This document shows, piece by piece, positions 34,101 to 39,617 of a stretch of 64,000 nucleotides of DNA. The stretch lies in the NCBI GenBank assembly GCA_963402885.1, contig OY727101.1:18824417-18888416 (forward strand), given 5' to 3'. This stretch comes from Antedon bifida (lineage: Eukaryota; Echinodermata; Crinoidea; Comatulida; Antedonidae). The translations under genes and the position numbers were made by a program. The notes under the pieces are model-generated. The model ran no database searches. It was given only the letters and a program-made list of their open reading frames with translations, and was not told the origin of the DNA. The stretch's first letter is position 1. Every line of letters starts with the position of its first letter.

Positions 34101-37058
34101 ACCATTTCATTATAGGGGTGTTAATTGTTTTATTGTTGTGGATGCTTCACATTTCATTTGAATATTTTGTTTATATATATTTCATCATCAGGATGTTGAC
34201 AAGGAATGTATGGAGATGCTGTGTAACTATCATGTATTCCATGAGTTTATGGAATCCGTTCTTCTTGATGAGCGTACGTCATTCAACAATCCCACTATCA
34301 ACTCATTTTTCTACATGTTCTTTCCAAAAGTAAGCTACTCCTGTGTTTTATCAATTAACAAGACTTCATTTAAGATAAGCGTGTTGAGCCGAAACATCCT
34401 ACTTTAATGTGGGACGAAACTTCTCAAACCAATGATTGTTAATATACATTTTTGGGGTATTTATCAAGTTTTTAAAGGTGTTTGAACTACCATTTAATAA
34501 AATATTGTATTGATATTTCTAATGTTGTTATAATATATAAAATAAATTACTGAAAAAATGTAATTTTATATGCAATTATTTTTTTGTTATTAATCATTCA
34601 AAAATGTCATCAACAACAGAGGGCATATTTTGTTTACATCATTGCTGGGGCTAAAAATGATCATTTTCGGCAATGTTTTAGGCCTTATATTTTAAAAATA
34701 TTTTATTGCACCATTACCCCTAGTAGTACTACCCCATTGTCTCTCTGAAGTTTGGAAATTATTATGAAATGCATATCAAAGCCGATAAATATAAGTGGAC
34801 CGAATTGTCCCGGGCCGGAATTGTCTCAGGGCCGAATCGTCTCAGGGCCGTATCATCTCAGGGGTGAATCACCCTGCTAGCCTCATACCCTTCATTTATC
34901 ACACATACTGTACATAGACTATTGTGATATTGCTGACAAATTGCCCAAAAAGAGTATTGTCACTGAAAATCAATCAACCGTATCAATATTATGTATTTTA
35001 TTTAATGATTGCCATGTTATTATATTGTTATTAATTGTTGTTGTATGTTTTATGTAGGTATACAAACATGTGTTGTGCAATAACTGGCATAGTTTAGTGA
35101 ATACAGTGGCTGCAACAATTATCTCAGAAAAGGATGACATCAGCAATTATAAGCCAAAGCAACTAAATCTGGTTGCATATAATTTGAATGGGGTAGGTAA
35201 ATGGTCATAAAAGCTGTATGACTCGATGCAGTACTATTACACAGTGTCACAATGTTAATATTATAACACACCTAAGTAAATCTTTGTCATTTGATTGGTT
35301 AATTTCTCCACATGCCATGCATTATTTTTGTCCTATGTTAAATGCTTGAAGGTACTATTGCTTTTTGTAAAATGATTTAAATTTTTGTCAATTACAATAG
35401 GCCTGAATATTGTGCAACAGGGGAACCCCACCTGTAGAATGCACTGTTTTTAACTGCTGCTCTTATGGCCAAAACCGAGTGGAATTTTTTAGCTATGGCC
35501 TAGCCTTTGCCGTTCGATTCAATTAGAATTAGTATTGAATAAAATTGACTCCAGACAGTAGGTTTTGTAGGTAACATATAATCCACAGTTAATTAAGCCA
35601 GTGGAAAAAACAGTTAAGATCTATGTTGTGAACTGCAATGATCAGAAATACATGTATTTTTTTTAAATTTCAACTTATTTATAGAGGGTAACCCTTCCAG
35701 CTGGACAAATTAATGCCAGTTGATGTTCAGGGACCCTCTTAAATTCCAATAAAATACATAAAAAAAGATAAATTTCATTATGATAAAATACATTATTTAC
35801 AAAAATTGGCTATAAAATATATTATATACAATGTAGTATAGTATAACAGGCCTAGTATAAAACAATACATACACAACTTTGGTTTAAATAAATCTATTAT
35901 TTGATTTGTTTTTTACAGGATCTACGAGCACTTCTTCTAATGTTCTCGGTTTCTCCACCGAGGCAGCTAAGCCCTGTATTTGTGCCGGCTCTCAGAATGA
36001 TCCTTAAGCGATGTAAAGAGTATCGGCAAGAGAGGGCTGACCAGTTAGAGGCTAAGGCGTTGAAACAACCTGCCACTGAGTCTCAGATTAAGCGTAGTGA
36101 ATCCAAGGACCAATCAGAAGTAACAACAGGTAACAGCGAAAATAATTTTCAAATTTGTCAATATTATTTGAGAAGATAAAAATTGGTAGATGTGTGTCCC
36201 ATCGCAAAAAGAAAACGGTTTAAGTTTATCAATTATGTTTAGTCTACACTGCCACCCTCACACTGAGCTCTTGAGTGTTTCAAGAAATGTTTTCCTTAAG
36301 CTCTGTCTACACTATCAAACTTTATGTGACAAAAATGTGCCCATATATGGACACGGTGATGTCATATCACTACCATATTTGGGCATATCACTATCATATT
36401 CGGGTACATCACACTTTTTTTATCAAACTAGTTGGATAGTGTAGACATAGCTTAGGTTTACTAACTGACAAACTTTGGCAAATTGCAAGTCTAGAGTTTG
36501 CAATAAAAATCAGCATTTTGAGATATTGGGGTGTGTTTTCTTCACTCAATTTTGAGAATTCTATAGGTCAAGGTCTAAGGTCGCCCCAAATTGAAAAATT
36601 CCCTGATTTAACCTGAAACCTTATTTTTGGGATTATTTTAATTTTGAACTTTTTTTCCAGAACCTGACTCAAATTTAAAGAAACGAAAAGCAGAAGATGA
36701 GCCTGAAAGTACGGATGAGAAATCACAATCACCGAACGAATCTACAAAAAAACAACGAGTTGACACGGATCTTACTGACAATGAAGAATCAACCTCGGAC
36801 GACCAGAGCGTGTCAAGAGAAGATAAAGGAGACACGTCCAGTGAAGAATCCAGCGAGGAGGGAACCTCTACTGGTGTCCGATTAAAGAGTTCTGCCACTG
36901 AAGATGTCCCGAAAGAGCAGTTTAAGTTGTCGGAGGTTATGAAAAAAGCCGCAAACCGGTTTCAAGAAAATGTTGACATACTTGTTAAAACCATCGATAA
37001 AATGTTACTGTTGTTGGAACAAAGTGGACTACTGGAAAAAGAAGAAGTAAATGAGTGA
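1613..37058 (+). CDS. USP34: Ubiquitin-specific protease 34 (5'-partial, 69 exons in window)
   Basis: Giant cysteine deubiquitinase; in vertebrates it stabilises nuclear Axin in Wnt signalling and acts in NF-kB and DNA-damage control. I joined 69 exons by AG/GT boundaries and reading phase; they total 10,002 nt (3,333 codons plus TGA at 37056) with no frameshift or internal stop. The first visible exon aligns near residue 200 of the ~3,550-residue human protein, so the start and the first ~200 residues lie to the left. Order of parts (visible numbering): helical repeats 1-300, acidic Ser-rich linker about 335-650, more repeats, ubiquitin-like domain ~1040-1165, USP catalytic core ~1730-2090 with Cys1757 and His2009, long helical-repeat C-terminal region, charged tail ending in an amphipathic helix. 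Exon coordinates are given in the block entries. Every intron is GT-AG except one GC-AG. Identification is very secure; a few weakly conserved linker boundaries are less so. Confidence 0.97.
1898..2060. mobile_element. MITE family A copy 1
   Basis: Ends are terminal inverted repeats of about 22 bp, AAGCTCTGTCTACACTATxA and its complement, around a ~120 bp core with GTGATGTG and ATGACATCAT. Flanks suggest a TTAA or TA target. Non-coding. Within the USP34 intron. Confidence 0.85.
2790..2865. mobile_element. Family B fragment
   Basis: Degenerate run of AATAGGGGTTT and CCCTGAATAGG motifs shared with the longer family B elements. Short and partial. Confidence 0.4.
2873..3172. mobile_element. Inverted-repeat element enclosing a tRNA-like segment
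   Basis: The left end GTTAAGGCAGAAATCATGAA and continuing ~33 bp is repeated inverted at 3140-3172. Between them, on the minus strand, about 2990-3072 looks like a tRNA-derived SINE head: a D-arm-like GGTCGAGAGG and a B-box-like GGGTTCGATGCCC. Either a SINE inserted into a MITE or a composite element. Confidence 0.65.
3630..3835. mobile_element. Family C repeat copy
   Basis: Shares GATGTATTGTCCCCTGAAAA, the GACCGAAAATTGGACGGAAA stretch and the CTGCCAGCC segment with copies near 14565, 15246, 18185 and 22600. The best copy (22600-22945) has inverted ends, so this is probably a MITE-like element. Right end truncated. Confidence 0.55.
5173..5231. repeat. Perfect 59 bp palindrome (29 bp arms, 1 nt centre)
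   Basis: Arms 5173-5201 and 5203-5231 are exact reverse complements around a single C at 5202. It lies in the intron after USP34 exon 6. No similarity to the MITE families here was seen. Confidence 0.95.
5640..5880 (+). mobile_element. Possible non-LTR retrotransposon 3' end
   Basis: A T-rich segment ends in TGGATGTAAATGTGAAATAAA followed by A-rich sequence, the look of a 5'-truncated retrotransposon 3' UTR. The short ORF inside it is T-rich and unrecognisable. Weak call from composition and tail only. Confidence 0.3.
6366..6683. mobile_element. Family B element
   Basis: Starts AGTAGAACTTCGGAACACCC and contains repeated AACACTACAGCCAAC and ACACCCATTTAAGG blocks like other family B copies. 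Directly abuts a family A element at 6684. Confidence 0.5.
6684..6818. mobile_element. MITE family A copy 2
   Basis: Left end TTAAGCCCTGTCTACACTAT, right end GTTTGATAGTG...GAGCTTAA. Part of the left arm is deleted. Flanked by TTAA on both sides. Confidence 0.8.
6905..7016. mobile_element. MITE family A copy 3 (short, ~112 bp)
   Basis: Both ends intact with an internal deletion. It ends 26 bp before the acceptor AG of USP34 exon 8, so it occupies the place of the branch-point region. Confidence 0.85.
7537..9822 (+). CDS. USP34: USP34 exons 9-11: acidic/serine-rich linker
   Basis: Exons: 7537-8333, 8735-8937, 9701-9822. The 797-nt exon is the largest in the gene and encodes a Ser/Glu/Asp-rich, probably disordered segment with basic patches (KRHRTKRRQQ) that could serve as a nuclear localisation signal; that role is inference. 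The next exon carries the conserved block SCSSSQGSTKSEKNMADFDG, nearly identical to vertebrate USP34, which anchors the frame. Exon 11 encodes VCKKGHTLLWDLVQD, again conserved. A long antisense ORF over the big exon is a shadow of its biased composition. The 400 bp intron after exon 9 carries a transposon-like repeat. Confidence 0.94.
8345..8602. mobile_element. Family B element with inverted ends
   Basis: Left end AATAGAACCTCTTTTAAGGG, right end GGAGGGGTTCTACTGTATT, an inverted pair. Internal GTTAGCCCTxGxGTTAAAACA occurs twice. It begins just after the donor of the largest USP34 exon. Confidence 0.6.
9052..9384. mobile_element. Inverted-repeat element, ~47 bp ends
   Basis: The left arm AATGCACTTGTATGACCCAC continuing through GAGAGGTGCGTCAT is repeated inverted at the right end (ATGACGCACCTCTCC to AAGTGCAT). 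Interior repeats GTGACxxAC and TTGACACxCC. Single copy in the window; non-coding despite short ORFs across it. Confidence 0.75.
10007..12946 (+). CDS. USP34: USP34 exons 12-19: central helical repeats
   Basis: Exons: 10007-10134, 10378-10467, 10724-10819, 11181-11263, 11346-11503, 12161-12271, 12448-12547, 12784-12946. Conserved peptides include SLRLLPKLFG, THWITMWAEEEL, STEVQVRLQFLNCVFSTLG, VDILWSCL, TISMTGLKLFQ and LLKTHLEAFKKR. Several exons end in phase 1 or 2 and only join correctly in this order, which supports all boundaries. This region is a helical scaffold with no catalytic residues. The intron before exon 17 holds a 5 x 37 bp array described separately. Confidence 0.95.
10850..10945. 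mobile_element. Family B fragment
   Basis: AGGACACCTTCAATACTGTA and GTGTCTCCTTAG motifs match family B; short relic in a USP34 intron. Confidence 0.35.
11948..12132 (+). repeat. 5 x 37 bp tandem array carrying CCAAT motifs
   Basis: Five consecutive 37 bp units, each containing TTATTAACCAATCAGATC (one unit has CGG for CAG). A sixth CCAATCAGAT stands upstream at 11899-11908. The array ends 28 bp before exon 17 of USP34. ACCAATCAG is a strong match to the NF-Y/CCAAT-box consensus. Confidence 0.95.
13360..14509 (+). CDS. USP34: USP34 exons 20-22: ubiquitin-like domain
   Basis: Exons: 13360-13486, 13709-13963, 14324-14509. They encode YSYHLRQWQ, then VIRVVCQMAS, ADLRAEVTHF, RMISAGHELTSD and LVYVSFGAIRRERK, the ubiquitin-like fold that precedes the catalytic region in USP34 and related large USPs such as USP9X and USP24. 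The loop between the two halves (FSERLQKQRDDKPRQP and following Ser-rich stretch) differs from vertebrates. The exon after the fold continues LPPPPREKLPMMLLLQEP, a conserved linker. All three exons are read in frame. Confidence 0.93.
13985..14068 (+). mobile_element. tRNA-derived SINE head
   Basis: GCTCTGTGGTGGTCTAACTG resembles a tRNA 5' part with A box, and GCAGGTTCAAATCCCGCC a T-arm with B box; both are followed by a T-rich tail. No matching acceptor stem, so it is a SINE or pseudo-tRNA. It begins shortly after the donor of USP34 exon 21. Confidence 0.55.
14565..14756. mobile_element. Family C repeat copy
   Basis: Shares TTTTACCTGAAAAATGTAAA, GTTAAATTTAA, AAGTGAATAACTTTATTA and GATGGACAATACATxTTTAA with the copies at 15246 and 22600. 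Confidence 0.55.
14986..20059 (+). CDS. USP34: USP34 exons 23-34: pre-catalytic helical repeats
   Basis: Exons: 14986-15117, 15608-15769, 16180-16242, 16462-16533, 16699-16785, 16919-17110, 17223-17331, 17639-17763, 18035-18175, 18559-18722, 19320-19440, 19876-20059. Anchors: VWDLLMLLPTS, NWSELLDESKLHKLLYSLQIIE, GGLKHLFSIF, GCRDYFWLLC, LTGLLKLSTSALKHDPPFKF and the basic patch before the catalytic core. Exons 25 and 26 (63 and 72 nt) encode a variable Ser/Asp-rich loop. Exon 27 has a partial duplicate about 690 bp upstream. The acidic peptide in exon 32 (PEDDDEFEK) is less conserved. Confidence 0.93.
15121..15225. mobile_element. Family B left end
   Basis: AGTAGAACCTCTATTAAGGG followed by GACACCTTTGTGACCCAAC, the typical family B start, beginning 4 bp after the exon 23 boundary at 15117. 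Confidence 0.5.
15246..15482. mobile_element. Family C repeat copy
   Basis: Contains TTACCTGAAAAAAGGTAATT, CTGTCAGACAATGAGGTTTT and GGGGGAAAATACATCTTTAA; same order as the copy at 22600-22945. Confidence 0.6.
15852..15998. mobile_element. MITE family A copy 4 (full length)
   Basis: TAAAGCTCTGTCTACACTAT to GTGTAGACAGAGTTTTA with the whole core, ~147 bp. Lies 50 bp before the exon 27 partial copy. Confidence 0.9.
16049..16121 (+). pseudogene. Partial, splice-dead copy of USP34 exon 27 and its donor flank
   Basis: This stretch matches 16735-16808 (3' half of exon 27 plus 23 bp of intron) with a 40 bp identical core starting TGGCCATCTTGAACCAAAAG. The donor GTAAGT of the real exon is TTAATT here and there is no acceptor upstream, so it cannot act as an exon. 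It sits one intron position earlier, between exons 24 and 25. Confidence 0.9.
16801..16852. mobile_element. MITE family A copy 5 (right half only)
   Basis: ATGTCCATATATGGGCATAC through GTTTGATAGTGTAGACAGAG; the left half is missing. It joins the exon 27 flank at the shared word CATGTCCAT. Confidence 0.85.
18182..18362. mobile_element. Family C repeat copy
   Basis: CTGACAGACAATTTAAGTAT, TTTTTTCAGGTAAATAAT and GGACAATATATCTTTAATGT match family C. Starts within 15 bp of the exon 31 donor. Confidence 0.6.
20247..23475 (+). CDS. USP34: USP34 exons 35-41: USP catalytic core
   Basis: Exons: 20247-20410, 20810-21022, 21446-21580, 21869-22130, 22340-22548, 23094-23147, 23368-23475. The Cys box GLTNLGATCYMAS has its nucleophile codon at 20339-20341. 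The QQL and CKVYTMDKQPLNTGEQKDMTEF blocks follow (quoted in parts: CKVYTMDKQ, NTGEQKDMTEFF). A zinc-finger-like CSQC lies in exon 38. The His box GTADGGHYYSF has its catalytic His codon at 22414-22416, followed by FNDAEVKPF with the third-residue Asn/Asp. Spacing from Cys to His is 252 residues, close to the vertebrate enzyme. Everything needed for peptidase activity is present, so this should be an active deubiquitinase. Confidence 0.97.
20600..20722. mobile_element. Family B relic
   Basis: AACAAAATGTCAACTTTAAT, GAATAGGGGTATTTC and GAGTTTCTACTG are diverged family B motifs in the intron between USP34 exons 35 and 36. Confidence 0.35.
21665..21840. mobile_element. Family B element
   Basis: Runs of GGAGACCTTAAAGAACCCCT, CAGGGGACACCCTTCTAATG and ATTCAGGGGACACTTTGTTG. 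Intron between exons 37 and 38. Confidence 0.45.
22600..22945. mobile_element. Family C element, best copy (~345 bp, inverted ends)
   Basis: Starts GATGTATTGTCCCCT and ends AGGGGGACAATATACATC, an imperfect inverted pair. Core has AAAGTCAATCACTTCACTGG, the GCTGGCAGCTAATTTG segment and TTTTCGGTCAAAGTGGATAA. Non-coding. Defines the family. Confidence 0.7.
23178..23315. mobile_element. Family B element
   Basis: Contains CATCCCTATTAAAGTCACAC and CCCTATTAAGAGTGATCTCC with TTTGTACTGT end. Intron between exons 40 and 41. Confidence 0.4.
23945..29589 (+). CDS. USP34: USP34 exons 42-57: post-catalytic helical repeats
   Basis: Exons: 23945-24085, 24694-24807, 25296-25459, 25937-26018, 26132-26218, 26381-26455, 26555-26749, 27019-27123, 27397-27441, 27702-27806, 28096-28243, 28362-28459, 28563-28644, 29026-29111, 29240-29323, 29483-29589. 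Anchors: WQDNMQFL, LETLIHAKEKP, QILIKCP, FQRLCIHVI, KHLTEYFSLLFDFAKIG, EKMIALMAYLVEQSRRDRQL, GGPPGLPNF and CPENVQLIV. An acidic run (DDDNDEDDDDDD) in exon 48 matches the acidic run of vertebrate USP34. The intron after exon 46 begins with GC instead of GT. Confidence 0.95.
24340..24633 (-). mobile_element. tRNA-derived SINE with Deu/core-like domain
   Basis: Read on the minus strand: tRNA-like head GGGAGTGTAGCGCAGTGTGT with B box GGTTCGAATCC (complement at 24578-24588), then a core with GCCAAGACACTTTACTTACA and CTCTCCACCCAGGTGTATAA, then a tail with GCGCTATATAAG-like words. The core resembles the deuterostome Deu-domain SINEs. Inserted in the intron before USP34 exon 43. Confidence 0.75.
24856..25022. 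mobile_element. Inverted-repeat element H
   Basis: Left AAGGCCAATTTACACAGACG, right CTAGTTTGTGTAAATGGTAT, an imperfect inverted pair around a GCGG-rich centre. Non-coding. Confidence 0.5.
25474..25740. mobile_element. Inverted-repeat element F
   Basis: Left TACCCTTTTCACATCTGTA, right GCAGATGTGAAAAGGGTATT. TTGTTACAACTTGTT occurs near both ends. Starts 15 bp after the exon 44 donor of USP34. Confidence 0.7.
26219..26380 (+). other. GC-AG intron in USP34
   Basis: Exon 46 ends GCAGAG and the intron begins GCAAGT, an otherwise perfect donor with C at +2; it ends TTTTTTTACAG. The spliced protein reads KIGEAE then SAFLLSIEAI, aligning without a gap to vertebrate USP34. No GT nearby gives a conserved frame. 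Confidence 0.9.
27462..27591. mobile_element. MITE family A copy 6
   Basis: TAAAGCTCTGTCTACACTAT to CTAGTGTAGACAGAGCATTA with the core. Starts 21 bp after the exon 50 donor. Confidence 0.88.
28655..28925. repeat. Minisatellite, ~23-24 bp unit, about 11 copies
   Basis: Unit near CATAATCCAGGGTAGTCCTT with variants. Starts within about 10 bp of the donor of USP34 exon 54 and fills most of the first part of that intron. Confidence 0.9.
29630..29935 (-). mobile_element. SINE-like element
   Basis: Minus strand starts with a B-box-like AGGGTTCGAGCCTCACTCGC and ends with words around GCGCATAGAGACTATTTGTA. GC content is higher than in the surrounding intron. Structure fits a tRNA-derived SINE or a fragment. 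Confidence 0.5.
30042..37058 (+). CDS. USP34: USP34 exons 58-69: C-terminal repeats and tail
   Basis: Exons: 30042-30219, 30636-30872, 31491-31617, 31991-32098, 32532-32636, 33123-33244, 33363-33486, 33576-33655, 34192-34329, 35058-35192, 35919-36129, 36661-37058. Anchors: VMLPAYYGLLTLCC, LACQQNLQWAFEHLTPHA, YHEATACHVTGDLVELLS, WQERLEFGQKLLTLLNSY, RPPRPELQMFL and DLRALLLMFS. The last exon encodes a Lys/Glu/Ser-rich tail and then an amphipathic helix (NVDILVKTIDKMLLLLEQ) comparable to the one that ends vertebrate USP34. The stop is TGA at 37056-37058. The tail is shorter and more diverged than in vertebrates. Confidence 0.94.
30253..30350 (+). mobile_element. tRNA-like SINE head
   Basis: GTGGCGCTGTGCCTTGGGTG followed by CTCGGTTCAAATCCTG (B box). 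No proper acceptor pairing. In the intron after exon 58. Confidence 0.45.
30895..31000 (+). mobile_element. tRNA-like SINE head
   Basis: GTTGTAGCTTATTGGTCAAA (A-box-like) and CATGGATTCAAATCCTATCT (B-box-like) in order, then a TTGTTTCTCACCTC tail. Right after the donor of exon 59. Confidence 0.45.
31275..31423. mobile_element. MITE family A copy 7
   Basis: CCTGTCTACATTGTCAAACT to TTTGATTGTGTAGACAGAGC. The core contains a duplicated GTGATATGCCCAAATTT. Confidence 0.85.
31814..31957. mobile_element. Family B element
   Basis: ACAGTAGAACCACCTATGTG, CCTATTAAGGGGACACTTTC and TATTCAGGGGACACTTTGTT. It ends about 30 bp before the acceptor of exon 61. Confidence 0.5.
32383..32465. mobile_element. Degenerate half of family D element
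   Basis: GGTTCCAACTAGGACGCAGC, ACCAATGACAAGTGACAG and GAATAATC match the left half of the family D copy at 61107-61264. Confidence 0.5.
33835..34072. mobile_element. MITE family A copy 8, nested or dimeric (~238 bp)
   Basis: Two full sets of the internal core (GACATCAT...GGGCACATC and a second set) lie between one left and one right end, joined by TGACAAAACAAAAGTGTG. Either one MITE inside another or recombination of two tandem copies. Confidence 0.8.
34797..34870. repeat. Short GC-rich tandem repeat
   Basis: About four units of a 16-17 bp sequence near GGGCCGAATCGTCTCA, in otherwise AT-rich intron sequence before USP34 exon 67. Confidence 0.85.
36297..36454. mobile_element. MITE family A copy 9
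   Basis: TTAAGCTCTGTCTACACTAT to GTGTAGACATAGCTTA, with a duplicated GGGCATATCACTATCATATT-like core piece. Confidence 0.9.
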
Positions 37059-37613
37059 GAAATGAATTAAAGATGTCCAGTTAAAAAGAAGTATGAGGTT
37101 AAAATATAAATATATGAGAGAAAATATTGTTGAATTACGCTTTTGTAATTATTGAAGAAAGCTTGATAATGATTGTAGGCATTTGCTTATGTATATGCAA
37201 TTGAAGGCTTCTGCTATGTTCATAGGTCGCACTTGATGAGGCCTACAGCAGCAAGATGTACCCTACTATTCTGGTAGGGCCATATAGCTCTCTATGCCGG
37301 GATAAGCCAGATAGATATTGCTGTACTATCTCTATGCCTAGACCAAACTGCAGATCTAGATTTAAACTGCCTTGACTAACTTGTTTGTGCTTGTACTGAA
37401 CTATGAGCCCTAGACCTGCAAGGCTAAGCCAGCTAGGTAAACCATATGTACTGTATGTGCTTGAAGTATGGTGGCTTTAAGTCTCCCTCTTAGACCTAGA
37501 TCTCAACTGAATTCACCACAGGTCTTCTAGTAAGTTAAAGGGTCTTATGTGGGTCTCTATAGGGCTTGACAAACATTTGTTTCTGAAATTGTATTGAAAT
37601 ATGCAAACTTGAC

Positions 37614-37734
37614 TAAAGCTGTGTCTACAATATCAAACTAGTTTGACAAAAAAAGTGTGATGTGCCCATTTATGGTCTGATGCTTATATATGGCAGGTTT
37701 TGTCCCATAAAGTTTGATAGTGTAGACAGAGCTT
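37614..37734. mobile_element. MITE family A copy 10 (in USP34 3' UTR)
   Basis: TAAAGCTGTGTCTACAATAT to GTGTAGACAGAGCTTA, about 121 bp. It lies upstream of the putative polyadenylation signal, so it should be transcribed and could fold as a hairpin. Confidence 0.88.
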
Positions 37735-37957
37735 AATAACAATGGTTATAACCATTTTAAAATTTAGGACATTTGAAAATATATATTGATAACGAACGAT
37801 TGACAGTCCAACTGGATCGATCGTTCATTGTCAATATCATGATAAGATTTTAGTTTTATCCTATGTAATTTGATAATTAAATTGTTTTTGTTATCACTTT
37901 ATTATAGTTGTATTGTTATATGTTATTGGAGTTTATGTAATTACTACATCGGATAAA

Positions 37958-37963
37958 AATAAA
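37958..37963 (+). terminator. Putative USP34 polyadenylation signal AATAAA
   Basis: Canonical AATAAA hexamer about 900 nt after the USP34 stop, followed within 10 nt by CTTTTTG and later T-rich sequence. It is the first clear canonical hexamer in the region, but AT-rich DNA gives chance matches. Confidence 0.45.
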
Positions 37964-38280
37964 CTTTTTGTATTGACTTATTTATATACAGTAGTTATTT
38001 TCTGCACACTATAGGCATTGTTGCAAATTACTTTTTAAAAAAATCAATGATTGATAATCGATCAATGCTTATCAATAAATTATTGATTATTACCAGTGTT
38101 TAAACTGGTGGTGTAATAAGTACTGTATTCAAAACATGTGAGGATCCATTCCAACCCTATAACTACAATTTGTACTGGGGTGTTAAGTTAAATTTAGAAA
38201 ATTATCACCGGGCGAGGTTATTTGGGGATTTTCGGGATTAAACAAGACACTCTTAAATGTTATTTGCTGTATTGCTATTT

Positions 38281-38412
38281 AAGCTTGGTTCTCACTAGAC
38301 AGGATGTGATTTGACCAATCACAAGCGATGGATTATTCAAACTGTCGCTTGTGATTGGTCAACTCGCTTGCATTGTGTCTACGTCCTTGCGTTTGAGTTC
38401 TAGTGGGACACT
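38281..38412. mobile_element. Family D inverted-repeat element, copy 1
   Basis: AAGCTTGGTTCTCACTAG to GAGTTCTAGTGGGAC. Interior has GACCAATCACAAGCGATGG and its inverted partner CTTGTGATTGGTCAAC. Confidence 0.75.
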
Positions 38413-38761
38413 TTAGTGCTAGCGCTGCCTCTAAATTTATCAACATATTGTTTGTATTTTCAGGGAAGATTCTGGTATTTTTATCAACATTTTTAGAGGG
38501 GTATTCAAAATCTAATTAATTTTTATGAAGACATATTCTTTATCATATTCATTTTTTACTACCAACATATCAAAACATTTGAATGCATGTAGTTGTTCTG
38601 CACACTGGTTTTGGTGACTCTTTAGCAAGACCTGAATAATTGACCGAGAATTATTTATATAAAACTGGTATCAGATGTAATAATTTCATTGTGCTTCAAA
38701 TAAATTGTTTCACTTTAAAATCAATATTATTTATGCAAAATGTGACCCATATACAGTACAG

Positions 38762-38905
38762 TAAACCCCTCCTATTCAGACAACACCCCTATCAATATAC
38801 GTGGAAATTTTAATTTTGCTATGAAATTTACAAAAGGTGTTATATGTTTTAATCTTACAGCCAAACACTTGGTTGGTTTCTGAGATAGGTGTCCCTGTAA
38901 CAGCG
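38762..38905. mobile_element. Family B element
   Basis: AGTAAACCCCTCCTATTCAG, CTTACAGCCAAACACTTGG and AGATAGGTGTCCCTGTAAC. Between the two genes. Confidence 0.4.
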
Positions 38906-39058
38906 CTTTTGTAAAATTTGAGATTATTTAATTTTTTTTTTCAATGGGTTAAATATTAAGTAGGCTACAGAATCTTACTCTGACAATGGTATAAACACTA
39001 AATTTGGTTAAATTTGGTAGAGGAAAGAGAGTTATACCCGAGAACCAACATTTAGTGG

Positions 39059-39094
39059 CCAGGGAAGAGTGGACTTAATGTCACTCTTCCCTGG
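39059..39094. repeat. 13 bp perfect hairpin, 10 nt loop
   Basis: CCAGGGAAGAGTG at 39059-39071 pairs with CACTCTTCCCTGG at 39082-39094. Located about 1.1 kb after the USP34 polyadenylation signal; function unknown. Confidence 0.7.
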
Positions 39095-39617
39095 TGTGGC
39101 TTATCTTGTGTGAATGGTTATACTAATTCTCTATGGTTTGTTTATGTTAGGTTTTATTGGATACAACAGTAATGTAGCTTAAGTCCAGTAAGCTATCTAA
39201 CATGTATGTTTATAAGTATAAGTATAAAATATGTTGACTCCATGATTATAGTAACCGTATCATTCATCGTAACGATGAAGGACGGTGTTTTTCGTTCGCT
39301 ATGATATTTACTGTAAATAATTTTAATTTTCCAAAATCTGTTAAAAATATATCTTGCCAAGTATATCCTTGAGTCTTTAGATAAAAAAAATAATATGGCT
39401 GTTTTTAATTTTTCTTTTTTAATACTCGATATTTGCTTGGAAGAAATATTTCTAATGTTTAAGGTGTCGGCAGAGAAAGAGATGTATTCGGTATAAAGCG
39501 TACTCATTATTTTATGCAATAAACAACTGATACCTTCCATGTCCTCTTGTACATTTCAATTCTTAAAAAGTTTGTCACTTTTTTATCATATAATTTTCAA
39601 CATCTTCAATAATTTAT

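Larger units (their letters stand above)
37059..37990 (+). other. USP34: Probable USP34 3' UTR
   Basis: No open coding frame follows the stop. The best polyadenylation signal is AATAAA at 37958-37963, with a T-rich stretch just after, giving a 3' UTR of roughly 920 nt. A ~120 bp MITE (37614-37734) sits inside it, so the mature message would carry that element. The end point is inferred from the signal alone. Confidence 0.5.
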
